From positions 5,527,501-5,591,500 of the forward strand of contig NZ_CP116257.1 in the NCBI RefSeq assembly GCF_027947595.1: a stretch of 64,000 nt of DNA, given 5' to 3'. Shown here piece after piece: positions 40,850-49,066 of the stretch (positions are counted from its first letter, which is position 1; each line of letters starts with the position of its first letter). The position numbers were made by a program, and so were the translations under genes. The stretch is from Streptomyces lienomycini (GTDB taxonomy: Bacteria > Actinomycetota > Actinomycetes > Streptomycetales > Streptomycetaceae). The notes below the pieces were generated by a model that searched no databases, had not been told where the DNA came from, and saw only the letters and a program-made list of their open reading frames with translations.

Positions 40850-41944
40850 ATGTCCGTGAACCCGCACGACGCCCTGCCGATCCGGCTCAACGTGGACGAC
40901 AGCGACTCCCCGTCCGACGTCGTCGACGCGCTGTTCCTCGGCCGTTTCGCCACGGGTGAGCAGCCGTACGCGCACGCCGCGAACATCGACCGCGTACGGT
41001 CCGGCGCCACCCTGCTGCCACCGGGTGCGCGCGTGCTGCGGATCGCCCGCGACGACGACCGCAGCGCGACGCTTGCGGAGGGCGACGGCTGGACGCTGCT
41101 GGTCTCGCGCTGGAACCGGGGGGCCGACGTCACCGTGACGGCGACCAGCGCCGACCTGGCCGAGAAGGTGCTCGGCGAGGCGACGGACGGAGCGGCCGAC
41201 GAGCCCGAACCGCAGCCGGAGAACGTGACGATGGGCTTCTGGTACGTCTCCCCGCGCCGGGGCCCGCACCGCACCACCCGGCAGATCGCCGCGGGCACCT
41301 GGGACGAGGTCCGGGCCAACTACACGGCGCCGGTCGCGGACGCGATGGACGGCCTGATGAAGACGACGCCCGAGGACATCGCGGGCCGGCTGCTGCTCCT
41401 GCACGGGCCGCCGGGCACCGGCAAGACCTCGGCGCTGCGGACGCTGGCCCGGTCCTGGCGGGACTGGTGCCAGGTGGACTGCGTCCTGGACCCGGAGCGG
41501 CTCTTCTCCGACGTCGGCTATCTGATGGACATCGCCATCGGCGAGGAGGACGCGGCGGGCAAGGGCCGCTGGCGGCTGCTGTTGCTGGAGGACTGCGACG
41601 AGCTGATCCGCGGCGAGGCCAAGCACACGGCGGGGCAGGCGCTCTCCCGGTTGCTCAACCTCACCGACGGGCTTCTCGGCCAGGGCCGCAACGTCCTGGT
41701 CGGCGTCACGACCAACGAGGACCTGGAGCGCCTGCACCCCGCCGTCGTCCGCCCCGGCCGCTGTCTGGCCCGTATCGAGGTCGGCCCGCTCACCCGGCGG
41801 GAGGCGGTGGACTGGCTCGGCACGGAGGAGGGGGTCGGCCGCGAGGGCGCCACGCTGGCGGAGCTGTACGCGCTGCGCCGGGGCACCTCGCCGACGGCGC
41901 TGCCGGAACCGCGGGCGGGCAGCGAGGCGGGGCTGTACCTGTAG
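40850..41944 (+). CDS. AAA ATPase with N-terminal DUF5925 domain
   Basis: 364 aa. Residues 1-120 form a DUF5925-like domain (SDVVDALFLGRFATGEQPYAHAANIDRV), then a classic AAA module: Walker A LLHGPPGTGKTSALRTLA (about residue 184), Walker B LLLLEDCDELI, sensor-1 NVLVGVTTNEDL, and HPAVVRPGRCLARIEVGPL with the second-region arginine. The order resembles single-ring remodelling ATPases. No protease or substrate gene is adjacent. Common in Streptomyces, function not known. Confidence 0.88.
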   Translation: MSVNPHDALPIRLNVDDSDSPSDVVDALFLGRFATGEQPYAHAANIDRVRSGATLLPPGARVLRIARDDDRSATLAEGDGWTLLVSRWNRGADVTVTATSADLAEKVLGEATDGAADEPEPQPENVTMGFWYVSPRRGPHRTTRQIAAGTWDEVRANYTAPVADAMDGLMKTTPEDIAGRLLLLHGPPGTGKTSALRTLARSWRDWCQVDCVLDPERLFSDVGYLMDIAIGEEDAAGKGRWRLLLLEDCDELIRGEAKHTAGQALSRLLNLTDGLLGQGRNVLVGVTTNEDLERLHPAVVRPGRCLARIEVGPLTRREAVDWLGTEEGVGREGATLAELYALRRGTSPTALPEPRAGSEAGLYL

Positions 41945-41981
41945 GAGCCCCGTCTCCGCGGCGCGGTGCTTTGATGGGGGT

Positions 41982-42749
41982 ATGACCCTGTTCGTCGGCA
42001 CGTCGGGCTGGCAGTACCGGGACTGGCGGGAGGTCCTCTACCCGCCCGGTCTGCCCGTCCGGCTCTGGCTGGAGCGCTACGCGGCCGCCTTCGCGACGGT
42101 CGAGGTCAACAACGCCTTCTACCGCCTGCCCGCCCGGGAGACCTTCGCGGCGTGGCGCGACCGGCTGCCACCGGACTTCGTGGTCGCCGTCAAGGCGAGC
42201 CGCTACCTGACGCACGTCAAACGCCTGCGCGACCCGGCGGAACCGGTCGCCCGTCTGATGACCCACGCGGCCGGACTGGGCGGCCTCCTCGGCCCGGTCC
42301 TGCTGCAACTGCCCCCGACCCTGCGCGCCGACGCGGCCCTCCTGGACACCTGCCTCGCCTGCTTCCCGCCGGGCACGCGGGTCGCGGTGGAACCCCGGCA
42401 CGCGTCCTGGTGGACGCCGGAGGTCCGCGAGGTCCTCGTGTCCCGACGCGCGGCCCTGTGCTGGGCGGACGTCCGCGCCCGCCCGGTCGCCCCGCTGTGG
42501 CGCACCACCGACTGGGGCTACGTCCGCTTCCACGAGGGCCGGGCCGGGGCCTGGCCGCACTACGGCCGCCGCTCCCTGGCCACGTGGGCCGACCGCATCA
42601 CGACGACCTGGCCGGACACGAGCGACGTCTACACCTACTTCAACAACGACCCGAACGGGGCAGCGGTACAGGACGCCGCGACGTTCGCACGCTTGGCTCG
42701 CACGTCGGCACTGACGGTCACCCGTACGCCCTCAGGGGCGCGGGGCTGA
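41982..42749 (+). CDS. DUF72 family protein
   Basis: 255 aa. It starts LFVGTSGWQYRDWREVLYPPGL and contains VEVNNAFYRLPARETFAAWRDRLPPDFVVAVKASRYLTHVKRL, LQLPPTLRADAALLDTCL, VAVEPRHASWWTPEVREVL and VYTYFNNDPNGAAVQDAATFA, the consecutive blocks of the TIM-barrel DUF72 family. Its enzymatic activity is unknown. Starts 37 bases after the AAA ATPase gene and may share its transcript. Confidence 0.9.
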   Translation: MTLFVGTSGWQYRDWREVLYPPGLPVRLWLERYAAAFATVEVNNAFYRLPARETFAAWRDRLPPDFVVAVKASRYLTHVKRLRDPAEPVARLMTHAAGLGGLLGPVLLQLPPTLRADAALLDTCLACFPPGTRVAVEPRHASWWTPEVREVLVSRRAALCWADVRARPVAPLWRTTDWGYVRFHEGRAGAWPHYGRRSLATWADRITTTWPDTSDVYTYFNNDPNGAAVQDAATFARLARTSALTVTRTPSGARG

Positions 42750-42829
42750 GACATGTGCGGCTCCGCCGCGTGGGCGCGACGAGCCACAGCGGACCCGCGG
42801 CCGGGCTGCGGCCCGAACCCCGACGGCGC

Positions 42830-43204
42830 TCACCCGTAAGCCGCCCGCAACGCATCCCGCACCGCCCCCGACGCGTCCTCCTCCGACACCCCCAGCCGCC
42901 GAGCCCGCTCGGCATACCCCTGGGCAGCGGCGGCCACCTCCCGCTGAGCCGCCGAGCCCGCGGCGGCGACGAACGTTCCGTTGCGCCCCCGCGTCTCGAT
43001 CACTCCGTCCGCCTCCAGCGCCCGGTACGCCTTGGCGACCGTGTTCGCGGCGAGCCCCAGGGACTCGGCCAGTCCGCGTACGGTCGGCAGCCGGTACCCG
43101 ACCGGCAGGGCTCCGGACCGCGCCTGCTCGGAGATCTGGGCGCGCACCTGCTCGTAGGGCGGCGCGCTGTCGTCGATATGGATCGTCAGGGTCACCCGGC
43201 TCAT
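42830..43204 (-). CDS. GntR-family regulator, YtrA type
   Basis: 124 aa. ITIHIDDSAPPYEQVRAQI-like start (TIHIDDSAPPYEQVRAQISEQARSGALPVGYRLPTVRGLAESLGLAANTVAKAYRALEADGVIETRGRNGTFV) is the GntR winged helix. The short helical C-terminus, without a ligand domain, marks the YtrA subfamily that normally controls adjacent ABC exporters. Here no such exporter is beside it; the divergent neighbour is a GNAT acetyltransferase. Confidence 0.88.
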   Translation of the reverse strand: MSRVTLTIHIDDSAPPYEQVRAQISEQARSGALPVGYRLPTVRGLAESLGLAANTVAKAYRALEADGVIETRGRNGTFVAAAGSAAQREVAAAAQGYAERARRLGVSEEDASGAVRDALRAAYG

Positions 43205-43267
43205 TGTCCCGCACCCCCGCGAAAATGGGAGGCAGCCGACCGGCCGACCGCCGTAGCGTGCGCCCGC

Positions 43268-44194
43268 ATGACCGTTCTTGTACGCGATCTGCGTTCTGAC
43301 GACCCGGCCGACGTCGCGGCCTTCGCCCGGGTCCGCCATCGCGCCGTGCCGTTCATCCTGTGGACCCCCGAATCCGTCGTGCACCGGCTCGTCCACACGC
43401 CCCCGGGTGCCCGGAGCCGGTCGCTGGTCGCGGAGGAGGACGGGGAGGTGGTCGGCACGGCCCAGATCGGGCTGGTGCACGACAGTGCGGAGCCCGGCCC
43501 GGCCTTCCTGAACGTCTACGTCCACCCGGAGAGGCTCCGGCGCGGCGCCGGGGGCCTGCTGGTGCGTACGGCGGAGGAGTACCTGACCGGTGAGGGCGCG
43601 ACGAAGCTGTACTCCTGGGTGCTGGACGAGCCCGCCAACCTGGCCTTCGCCGAGCGGCACGGCTACGAACGGCGGCGTGCCGCGTACTTCCTGCGGCTGG
43701 ACCTGGCGAACGCCGCCCTCCCGCCGCTGTGGTCACCTCCCCCGGGTGCCGAGCTGCGTACCGCCGCCGACTTCGCGGACGACCCCCGGCCCGTGTTCGA
43801 GCTGGACGCGGAGTCGGTCGCGGACGAACCGGGCGACGTCGGCGTCGAGTTCACGGACTACGAGGCCTGGCTCGCGGAGACCTGGCGGCATCCGCTGCTC
43901 GACCGGGAGCTGACCACGGTCGTGGTCGTCGACGGCCGCCCCGCCGCCTTCAGCGTCGCCTACACCGACGGCACCCGGTATTCGACCGCGATGACGGGCA
44001 CGGTCCGCGCCCACCGGGGCCGCGGCCTGGCCAGGCTCGCGAAGACCGCCTCCCTGCACCGGGCCCGCGCCGCCGGGTACACGGAGGCGCTGACCGGCAA
44101 CGACACCGACAACGGCCCGATGCTCGCCATCAACAAGTGGCTCGGGTACGAGATCTGCGCGACGGAGGTGCGGCATGTCCGTGAACTCGGCTGA
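43268..44194 (+). CDS. Tandem-domain GNAT N-acetyltransferase
   Basis: 308 aa, about double a single GNAT domain. The N-terminal half has FLNVYVHPERLRRGAGGLLVRTAEEYL, with the acetyl-CoA loop, and LAFAERHGYERRRAAYFLRLDL. The C-terminal half has RYSTAMTGTVRAHRGRGLARLAKTASLHRARAAGYTEALTGNDTDNGPMLAINKWLGYE. Such mycothiol-synthase-like duplicated GNATs act on small amines or peptides; substrate unknown. The last 20 bases overlap the DUF402 gene. Confidence 0.88.
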   Translation: MTVLVRDLRSDDPADVAAFARVRHRAVPFILWTPESVVHRLVHTPPGARSRSLVAEEDGEVVGTAQIGLVHDSAEPGPAFLNVYVHPERLRRGAGGLLVRTAEEYLTGEGATKLYSWVLDEPANLAFAERHGYERRRAAYFLRLDLANAALPPLWSPPPGAELRTAADFADDPRPVFELDAESVADEPGDVGVEFTDYEAWLAETWRHPLLDRELTTVVVVDGRPAAFSVAYTDGTRYSTAMTGTVRAHRGRGLARLAKTASLHRARAAGYTEALTGNDTDNGPMLAINKWLGYEICATEVRHVRELG

Positions 44195-44675
44195 ACCGGC
44201 GACCGAGGTGAGCGTCGCACTCGTCAAGGCGGGCCGCACGAAGATCCGGTACGCGAGCACGCTGCTGCACGACGACGGCACCCGGCTCGCCGTCCGCGCG
44301 CGCTGGGCCGGTGACGGCGTCCGCGACTTCGGCTTCGTGCGCTTCGAGGCCGGTGACGTGTTCACCGAGTACTACTGGCGGGACCGGTGGTACGCGGTGA
44401 AGGAGGTCCGCACGGCGGCCGGTGCGCTGAAGGGCTGGTACTGCGACATCACCCGCCCCGCCGTGCTGACCGGCACGGAGCTGGTCGTCGAGGATCTCGA
44501 CCTGGACCTGTGGCGCTCCGCCGACGGCACGGACGTACGACGGCTGGACGAGGACGAGTTCGCCGAGAGCGGGCTGGCGGACCGGGACCCGGGGGCCGCT
44601 GCCGCCGCCGTGGCCGCGCTGGACGAACTGGAGCGGCTGGCCCGCGGGGAGGGCTTCACCGGCCTGCTCGCCTGA
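44175..44675 (+). CDS. DUF402 domain protein
   Basis: 166 aa. KTKIRYASTLLHDDGTRLAVRARW-like start (KIRYASTLLHDDGTRLAVRARWAGDGVRDFGFVRFEAGDVFTEYYWRDRWYAVKEV) and LKGWYCDITRPAVLTGTELVVEDLDLDLW contain the conserved acidic residues of DUF402 nucleotide phosphatase-like domains. Translation is probably coupled to the GNAT gene because of the 20-base overlap. Family members hydrolyse nucleoside di- and triphosphates; this one is untested. Confidence 0.87.
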   Translation: MSVNSAEPATEVSVALVKAGRTKIRYASTLLHDDGTRLAVRARWAGDGVRDFGFVRFEAGDVFTEYYWRDRWYAVKEVRTAAGALKGWYCDITRPAVLTGTELVVEDLDLDLWRSADGTDVRRLDEDEFAESGLADRDPGAAAAAVAALDELERLARGEGFTGLLA

Positions 44676-44688
44676 CACTCCGCCCGGC

Positions 44689-45306
44689 TCACGCGTACGT
44701 CGCCACCACCGCGTACCGCTCGTCCGTCACCTCCCTCCCCCACAGCGCGGGGTCGTCCGACAGCCGCTCCACGCGCGCCTGCCCGGCGAGCGGGTCGAGG
44801 AGGGCGGTGAGCCGGTCGGCCGGTATGCCGACCGGGGCGACGCTCCCCCAGACGCCCTCGACCAGGACCAGGCGCCCTCCGGGACGGAGCAGCCCCCGCC
44901 AGTGCCGCAGGATCCGGCCGGGGTCGGGCAGGGTCCACAGGACGTGCCGGACCAGCACGGCGTCGAAGCGCCGCTCGCCCACGGGCGGCGCCGCGGCGTC
45001 GCCGGTGAGGAACACCGCGTCACGACCGGCGAGTTTGGTCCTGGCCAGCGCCACCATGGCCGGGGAGAGGTCGACTCCGGTGACGCGGTGTCCCTGCTCG
45101 GCCGCGAGGAGCGACAGGCTGCCGGTGCCGCAGCCGAGGTCGAGGACGTCAGCGGCCCGCGGGGGCAGCCAGGACCGCAACCGGGCGGCCCAGGCCCGGC
45201 GGACGCCGGCGTCGCGCAGACCGTGGTCCGGCTCGTCGTCGAAGGAGGCGGCCAGCGCGTCCCAGTCGGCACTCGGCGCGGCCGTCCCGTCACTGTCTTC
45301 GTTCAT
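44689..45306 (-). CDS. Class I SAM-dependent methyltransferase
   Basis: 205 aa. Motif I is VLDLGCGTGSLSLLAAEQG, followed by VTGVDLSPAMVALAR, FLTGDAAAPPV and FDAVLVRHVLWTLPDP, then LLRPGGRLVLVEGVWG; this is a small-molecule methyltransferase of the UbiE/type 11 class. It converges on the DUF402 gene with 13 bases between stops. Two 21-base direct repeats lie just upstream of its start. Confidence 0.88.
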   Translation of the reverse strand: MNEDSDGTAAPSADWDALAASFDDEPDHGLRDAGVRRAWAARLRSWLPPRAADVLDLGCGTGSLSLLAAEQGHRVTGVDLSPAMVALARTKLAGRDAVFLTGDAAAPPVGERRFDAVLVRHVLWTLPDPGRILRHWRGLLRPGGRLVLVEGVWGSVAPVGIPADRLTALLDPLAGQARVERLSDDPALWGREVTDERYAVVATYA

Positions 45307-45314
45307 GCGCCAAG

Positions 45315-45375
45315 CGTGGCACCCGCCACTGACAACGCGGTCGTGGCACCGGAACGTGACAACCGCCACTGACAG
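45315..45375. promoter_or_regulatory. 21-bp direct repeats upstream of the methyltransferase
   Basis: CGTGGCACCCGCCACTGACA (from 45315) and CGTGACAACCGCCACTGACA (from 45355) agree at 18 of 21 positions and are 40 bases apart, close to four helical turns. The first lies 8 bases beyond the methyltransferase start codon. They look like paired binding sites for an unidentified regulator. Confidence 0.5.
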
Positions 45376-45457
45376 AAATGCATCGATGGGCAACTCTCGG
45401 GGAAAGGGTCTACCTCCGTGAGAACGCGGAACCCGGTGGATCCGTAAGGAGGCAGCC

Positions 45458-45592
45458 ATGCGCCGTCTGACCGTGCAGAAGCCCCTGAAGAAGAGCGACG
45501 CCCGCCGAGTCCGCGAGGAGACCGACGAGCGCCCCTCGGGGCGCCCGGAGGTCCGCAAGGACATCGCGCGCACCTGGTGGCCGGAGAGCTGA
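45458..45592 (+). CDS. Small basic protein of 44 aa
   Basis: The frame MRRLTVQKPLKKSDARRVRE and onward to the tail IARTWWPES has an excellent ribosome site (TAAGGAGG, 7 bases from the ATG). It is rich in Arg and Lys with two acidic clusters and ends with a Trp-Trp pair. No known family is recognised. The clean ribosome site and lack of overlap with another gene make it likely to be expressed. Confidence 0.6.
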   Translation: MRRLTVQKPLKKSDARRVREETDERPSGRPEVRKDIARTWWPES

Positions 45593-45594
45593 CC

Positions 45595-45778
45595 GTGCCT
45601 CGGGGAGATCTCCTGGTTCTCCCGCATCATCGCGTTCGTGTGAAGCCTGACCTCGGACAGGCCGAGCGCACGCGCGTGCGCGTCCACGACGACGTAGGGG
45701 CGGTACGCGGCGTCGGTCACGGCCCTCACCGCCGGCCCGTCCGAGGGGGCCGCCGGGCGGACGCGCTCTGGTTCCATG
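45595..45778 (-). pseudogene. Internally deleted GNAT acetyltransferase remnant
   Basis: Starting from the ATG at 45778 the frame reads ERVRPAAPSDGPAVRAVTDAAYRPYV, the normal N-terminus of a GNAT enzyme. It then jumps directly to ARALGLSEVRLHTNAMMREN and EISPRHG, which correspond to the C-terminal acetyl-CoA-binding helix and last strand (usually ...LYTNxxMxEN...). The roughly 90 central residues are missing. It overlaps nothing functional and is best read as decay of an acetyltransferase gene. Confidence 0.6.
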
Positions 45779-45956
45779 CCGCGAACGGCAGCTACCTCAG
45801 CCCAGCCTGAGCACTCCCTTAACGCGACCATAAGGATCTCCGCCACCCGCCTCCAGCAGGCGGTTCCGCGGTCTCCTGGGGCTAGCTTGCTGGTCAACCC
45901 CACGGGCTTTGGCCCGGGTTGTTCCCGCATCCCCAGTGACCGTTCGAGGAGTCCCC

Positions 45957-47015
45957 ATGCCCGCATCGTCCGCGCCCCGCAGGGCCGCCGCCGTCGCCGT
46001 CGCCGGTCTCGCCCCGCTCGCCCTGACCACGCTGGCCGCCGCGCCCGCGTCGGCGCACGGTTCGATGGGCGACCCGGTCAGCCGGGTGTCGCAGTGCCAC
46101 GCCGAGGGGCCCGAGAACCCGAAGTCGGCCGCGTGCAAGGCGGCGGTGGCGGCGGGCGGTACGCAGGCGCTGTACGACTGGAACGGCATCCGCATCGGCA
46201 ACGCCGCCGGCAAGCACCGGGAGCTGATCCCGGACGGCAAGCTGTGCAGCGCCAACGACCCGGCGTTCAAGGGCATGGACCTGGCCCGCGCGGACTGGCC
46301 CGCGACCAGTGTGAGCAGCGGCGCGTACACCTTCAAGTACCGCGTGACGGCACCGCACAAGGGCACGTTCAAGGTGTACGTCACGAAGCCGGGCTACGAC
46401 CCGGCGCAGCCGCTCGGCTGGGGCGACCTGGACCTGTCCGCCCCGGTGGCGACCGCCACCGACCCGGTCGCCTCGGGCGGCTTCTACACGTTCTCCGGCA
46501 CGCTGCCGGAGCGCTCCGGCAAGCACCTGCTGTACGCGGTGTGGCAGCGCTCGGACAGCCCGGAGGCGTTCTACTCCTGCTCCGACGTCTCCTTCGGCGG
46601 TGGCAGCGGCGGCGAGGGCAGCGGCGGCGACACGGCGTCCGGGGCCGCGCCGGACGCGCCCGGTGCCGCCCCGGCGCCCACGGCCTCCGCGCCGTCCGAG
46701 GAGCAGCTCGCGGCCGCGGCCGACAAGTCGACGATCGAGCACCACGGCCACGGCGACCAGGACGCGGAGACCACCACGGACCCGACGGACGCCCCGGCCG
46801 CCCCGGCCGCTCCCGAGGAGGCTCCCGACGCCGCCGCCGAGCCCAACCGGGTCAAGGCCGCCGGCGGGGGCACCGAGAACCTCGCCGAGACCGGCGGGGA
46901 CAGCACCACGCCGTACATCGCCGTCGGCGGCGCGGCCGCCCTGGCCCTCGGCGCGGCCGTCCTGTTCGCGTCGGTCCGCCGGCGCGCGACGACCGGTGGC
47001 CGGCACGGCCACTGA
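45957..47015 (+). CDS. Cell-wall-anchored AA10 lytic polysaccharide monooxygenase
   Basis: 352 aa. The signal peptide ends ASA, so the mature chain begins with His34 (HGSMGDPVSR), which is the first ligand of the copper histidine brace in AA10 enzymes. ADWPATSVSSGAYTFKYRVTAPHKGTFKVYVTKPGYDP, WGDLDLS and GKHLLYAVWQRSDSPEAFYSCSDVSF are AA10 blocks; the last includes the second-half residues. A 90-residue Ala/Pro/acidic linker leads to LAETGG, a transmembrane helix (YIAVGGAAALALGAAVLFA) and RRRATTGGR, a sortase sorting signal of the LAXTG type used by class E sortases. GAGGA precedes the ATG. It likely oxidises chitin or cellulose at the cell surface. Confidence 0.93.
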   Translation: MPASSAPRRAAAVAVAGLAPLALTTLAAAPASAHGSMGDPVSRVSQCHAEGPENPKSAACKAAVAAGGTQALYDWNGIRIGNAAGKHRELIPDGKLCSANDPAFKGMDLARADWPATSVSSGAYTFKYRVTAPHKGTFKVYVTKPGYDPAQPLGWGDLDLSAPVATATDPVASGGFYTFSGTLPERSGKHLLYAVWQRSDSPEAFYSCSDVSFGGGSGGEGSGGDTASGAAPDAPGAAPAPTASAPSEEQLAAAADKSTIEHHGHGDQDAETTTDPTDAPAAPAAPEEAPDAAAEPNRVKAAGGGTENLAETGGDSTTPYIAVGGAAALALGAAVLFASVRRRATTGGRHGH

Positions 47016-47025
47016 CACGGGGGAC

Positions 47026-47064
47026 GCGGGGCCCGTCCGGCGGCTCAGGCCGGACGGGCCCCGC
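47026..47064. terminator. Bidirectional terminator between LPMO and lipase genes
   Basis: GCGGGGCCCGTCCGGC (47026-47041) and GCCGGACGGGCCCCGC (47049-47064) form a perfect 16-base stem with the loop GGCTCAG. It lies 10 bases after the LPMO stop and 52 after the lipase stop. Confidence 0.85.
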
Positions 47065-47116
47065 ACCGTGCCCCAGAACGCCGGGGCGCCGGGGCGCCGG
47101 ATCGCCGGAGCGCCGG

Positions 47117-47989
47117 TCAGTCGAAGACCGAGGCGCAGGTGGTGGGCGTGGCGTGCGCCGGGTCCAGGGCGTTGGTCACCTCGTGGAAGGCGATCCGGTC
47201 GAACAGCCCGATCGCCAGGTGCTCGGAGAGGTCGAGCGGGCACAGGTCCTGGAGCAGGACGTTGCGCACCCCGGGACCGTCGAGGAACTGGCCGCGGTAC
47301 GGCGTGACCACCTCGTCGTACTTCGTGGCGAGGACGGTGTAGCGCACGCCGGGCACGGTGTCGCCGCCCGCGTTGAGCCTGGTGAGGACGTCGGAGCCGA
47401 CGACCTGGTCGGCGAGGGCGGGGGTGTGCTCGTCGAGCAGGTCCTCGACGCCGGGGAAGTACGGCAGCAGGCGGGTGAGGCCGGACAGGGTGGTGCCGTG
47501 GTTGCTGGGCGCTATGCCGACCAGGGCGTTCACCTTGGCGGCACCGCCGAGGAACCTGAGGTAGTAGCGGGGCATCATGCCGCCCTGGGAGTGGCCGACG
47601 AGGTCGGCCTCGGCCGCGCCGGTCGCGGTGAGCACCTTGTCGACATGGGCGGCCAGTTGCTCCGCCGACTTCTCGACCGGTCCGAGCCCGTGGAAGAGCG
47701 GGACGCCGGGCAGTTGGCCGTAGTCGAGGGAGAAGACGCAGTAGCCGCGGTTCTCCAGGTAGGGCGCGAGGCCGAGCCAGTTGTCGACGGAGTTTCCGAA
47801 GGTGCCGTGGACCAGGACGACGGGGCGGGGGTGGGCGGCGGAGGGCTTGCAGGTGTAGTCGTTCCAGCCGGAGGCGGGACGCGCGTCCGCGGCGGGGGCC
47901 GCGGTGGCGGTGACGGCGGGGAACAGGGCGACCGCGGCGGTCAGCAGCAGCGCGGTCAGCGGTCTGAGCACTCGGCTCCAGGGCAGCAT
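47117..47989 (-). CDS. Secreted alpha/beta-hydrolase lipase
   Basis: 290 aa. Signal peptide up to about residue 31 (ALLLTAAVALFPAVTATAAPA). VVLVHGTFGNSVDNWLGLAPYL gives the oxyanion HG, LVGHSQGGMMPRYYLRFLGGA the nucleophile, GIAPSNHGTTLSGL a lid-proximal turn, and EHLAIGLFDRIAFHEVTNALDP the catalytic His region. Cys pairs at the ends indicate an extracellular disulfide. It matches the class 2 (LipA-like) lipases of Streptomyces, which hydrolyse triacylglycerols. Confidence 0.92.
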   Translation of the reverse strand: MLPWSRVLRPLTALLLTAAVALFPAVTATAAPAADARPASGWNDYTCKPSAAHPRPVVLVHGTFGNSVDNWLGLAPYLENRGYCVFSLDYGQLPGVPLFHGLGPVEKSAEQLAAHVDKVLTATGAAEADLVGHSQGGMMPRYYLRFLGGAAKVNALVGIAPSNHGTTLSGLTRLLPYFPGVEDLLDEHTPALADQVVGSDVLTRLNAGGDTVPGVRYTVLATKYDEVVTPYRGQFLDGPGVRNVLLQDLCPLDLSEHLAIGLFDRIAFHEVTNALDPAHATPTTCASVFD

Positions 47990-48136
47990 CGGGTGAACTC
48001 CTTGCGGGGGTGGGGAGTTGCGACGGCAAGATGCCCTGTGATCCGGATCACGGGATGCTGTTCATTCGTCAAGTTACGGACGAGTAGCGCACGTGTGAAG
48101 TTACGCGTCAGTAAAAACTTCCAGCGCCGGCCCGCG

Positions 48137-48583
48137 TCACCAGACGGGCCGGACCGGCCCGCTCGGCGCCACCCGCAGCAGACCGTCGGCCAGCGCACGC
48201 GCCCCGTCCTCGCCGAGCACGTCGGCCCAGGCGCCCACGGCCTCGGCCGCCGCCTCCTCCGCGGCCCGCGCGCAGGCCCACCCCGCCTCGGTCAGCACGA
48301 CCAGCCGGGCACGCGCGTCGGCGGGATGCGGCCGGCGCTCGACGTACCCCTTGCGGACCAGCTCGTCGACGAGCTGGCTCGCGGCCTGCTTGGTCGTCCC
48401 GAGGTGCACGGCGAGGTCGGTGACCGTCGCACCGTCCGGGGCGAGCCGGGCGAAGGCGAAACCGTGCGCGGGCCGCATGCCCTCGAAGCCGCGGGCGACG
48501 ACACCCTCGTGGATGCGCTGCGTGAGCCCGCCGGCCGCGGCGAGCAGCGCGGCGGTCAGGGCCATGGCGTCGGAGTTCTGCAC
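48137..48583 (-). CDS. MarR-family repressor
   Basis: 148 aa from GTG at 48583 (an ATG at 48565 is possible). Winged helix: FAFARLAPDGATVTDLAVHLGTTKQAASQLVDELVRKGYVERRPHPADARARLVVLTEAGWACARAAEEAA (about residues 42-112). Divergent from a cupin gene with two palindromes between. Ligand unknown. Confidence 0.88.
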   Translation of the reverse strand: MQNSDAMALTAALLAAAGGLTQRIHEGVVARGFEGMRPAHGFAFARLAPDGATVTDLAVHLGTTKQAASQLVDELVRKGYVERRPHPADARARLVVLTEAGWACARAAEEAAAEAVGAWADVLGEDGARALADGLLRVAPSGPVRPVW

Positions 48584-48610
48584 GGGGGCATTGAAACACC
48601 CTTGACGTTT

Positions 48611-48629
48611 TGGTCAAGCGGCTTGACCA
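48611..48629. promoter_or_regulatory. MarR operator O1
   Basis: TGGTCAAGC-G-GCTTGACCA is a perfect 9-1-9 palindrome, 27 bases upstream of the MarR start and 50 upstream of the cupin start. Confidence 0.8.
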
Positions 48630-48643
48630 TGGGTGGCGGAAGT

Positions 48644-48662
48644 CAGTCAAGCTGCTTGACCA
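48644..48662. promoter_or_regulatory. MarR operator O2
   Basis: GTCAAGC-T-GCTTGAC (48646-48660) repeats the core of O1. The centres of the two sites are 33 bases apart, about three helical turns, so two dimers could bind the same face. O2 is 17 bases upstream of the cupin start. Confidence 0.8.
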
Positions 48663-48679
48663 TAGGTGAGGAGACAGCC

Positions 48680-49054
48680 ATGCCCGTCGTCCGCTCGTCC
48701 GAGGGCGTCACCCACGAGATCCACGGCGCCCGCTTCGTCTCGTACGCCAGTCCCCGCGCCGGCAGCAAGGAGCTGTGCGCCTGGCGGGGCGAGATCCCGG
48801 CGGGGACGAGGGCGCCCGCGCACACCGTCGACCGGGAGGAGGTCTTCCACCTGCTCACCGGCGAGCTGCTGATCACCCTCGACGGCCGCACCGAGCGCGT
48901 CACCGCGGGCGACACCGTGATCATCGGCTCCGGGGCGACCCTCGCCGTCGAGAACCCCACCGACCGGACCGCGACCTCCTGGGTCACCACCTCCGTCGGC
49001 CTGACGGCGGAGCTGGCCGACGGCACCCGCATCACTCCCCCGTGGGCCAACTGA
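48680..49054 (+). CDS. Cupin-domain protein
   Basis: 124 aa, single cupin barrel. GEIPAGTRAPAHTVDREEVFHLLTGELLITLDGRTERVTAGDTVIIGSGATLAVENPTD contains the first (HxxxxE-like: HTVDREEVF) and second cupin motifs, with the usual metal-binding positions partly conserved. Divergent from marR, and its promoter holds two MarR-type palindromes, so it is probably induced when a ligand releases the repressor. It may be a small dioxygenase or binding protein; activity unknown. Confidence 0.87.
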   Translation: MPVVRSSEGVTHEIHGARFVSYASPRAGSKELCAWRGEIPAGTRAPAHTVDREEVFHLLTGELLITLDGRTERVTAGDTVIIGSGATLAVENPTDRTATSWVTTSVGLTAELADGTRITPPWAN

Positions 49055-49066
49055 CCCGCGGGGGCC

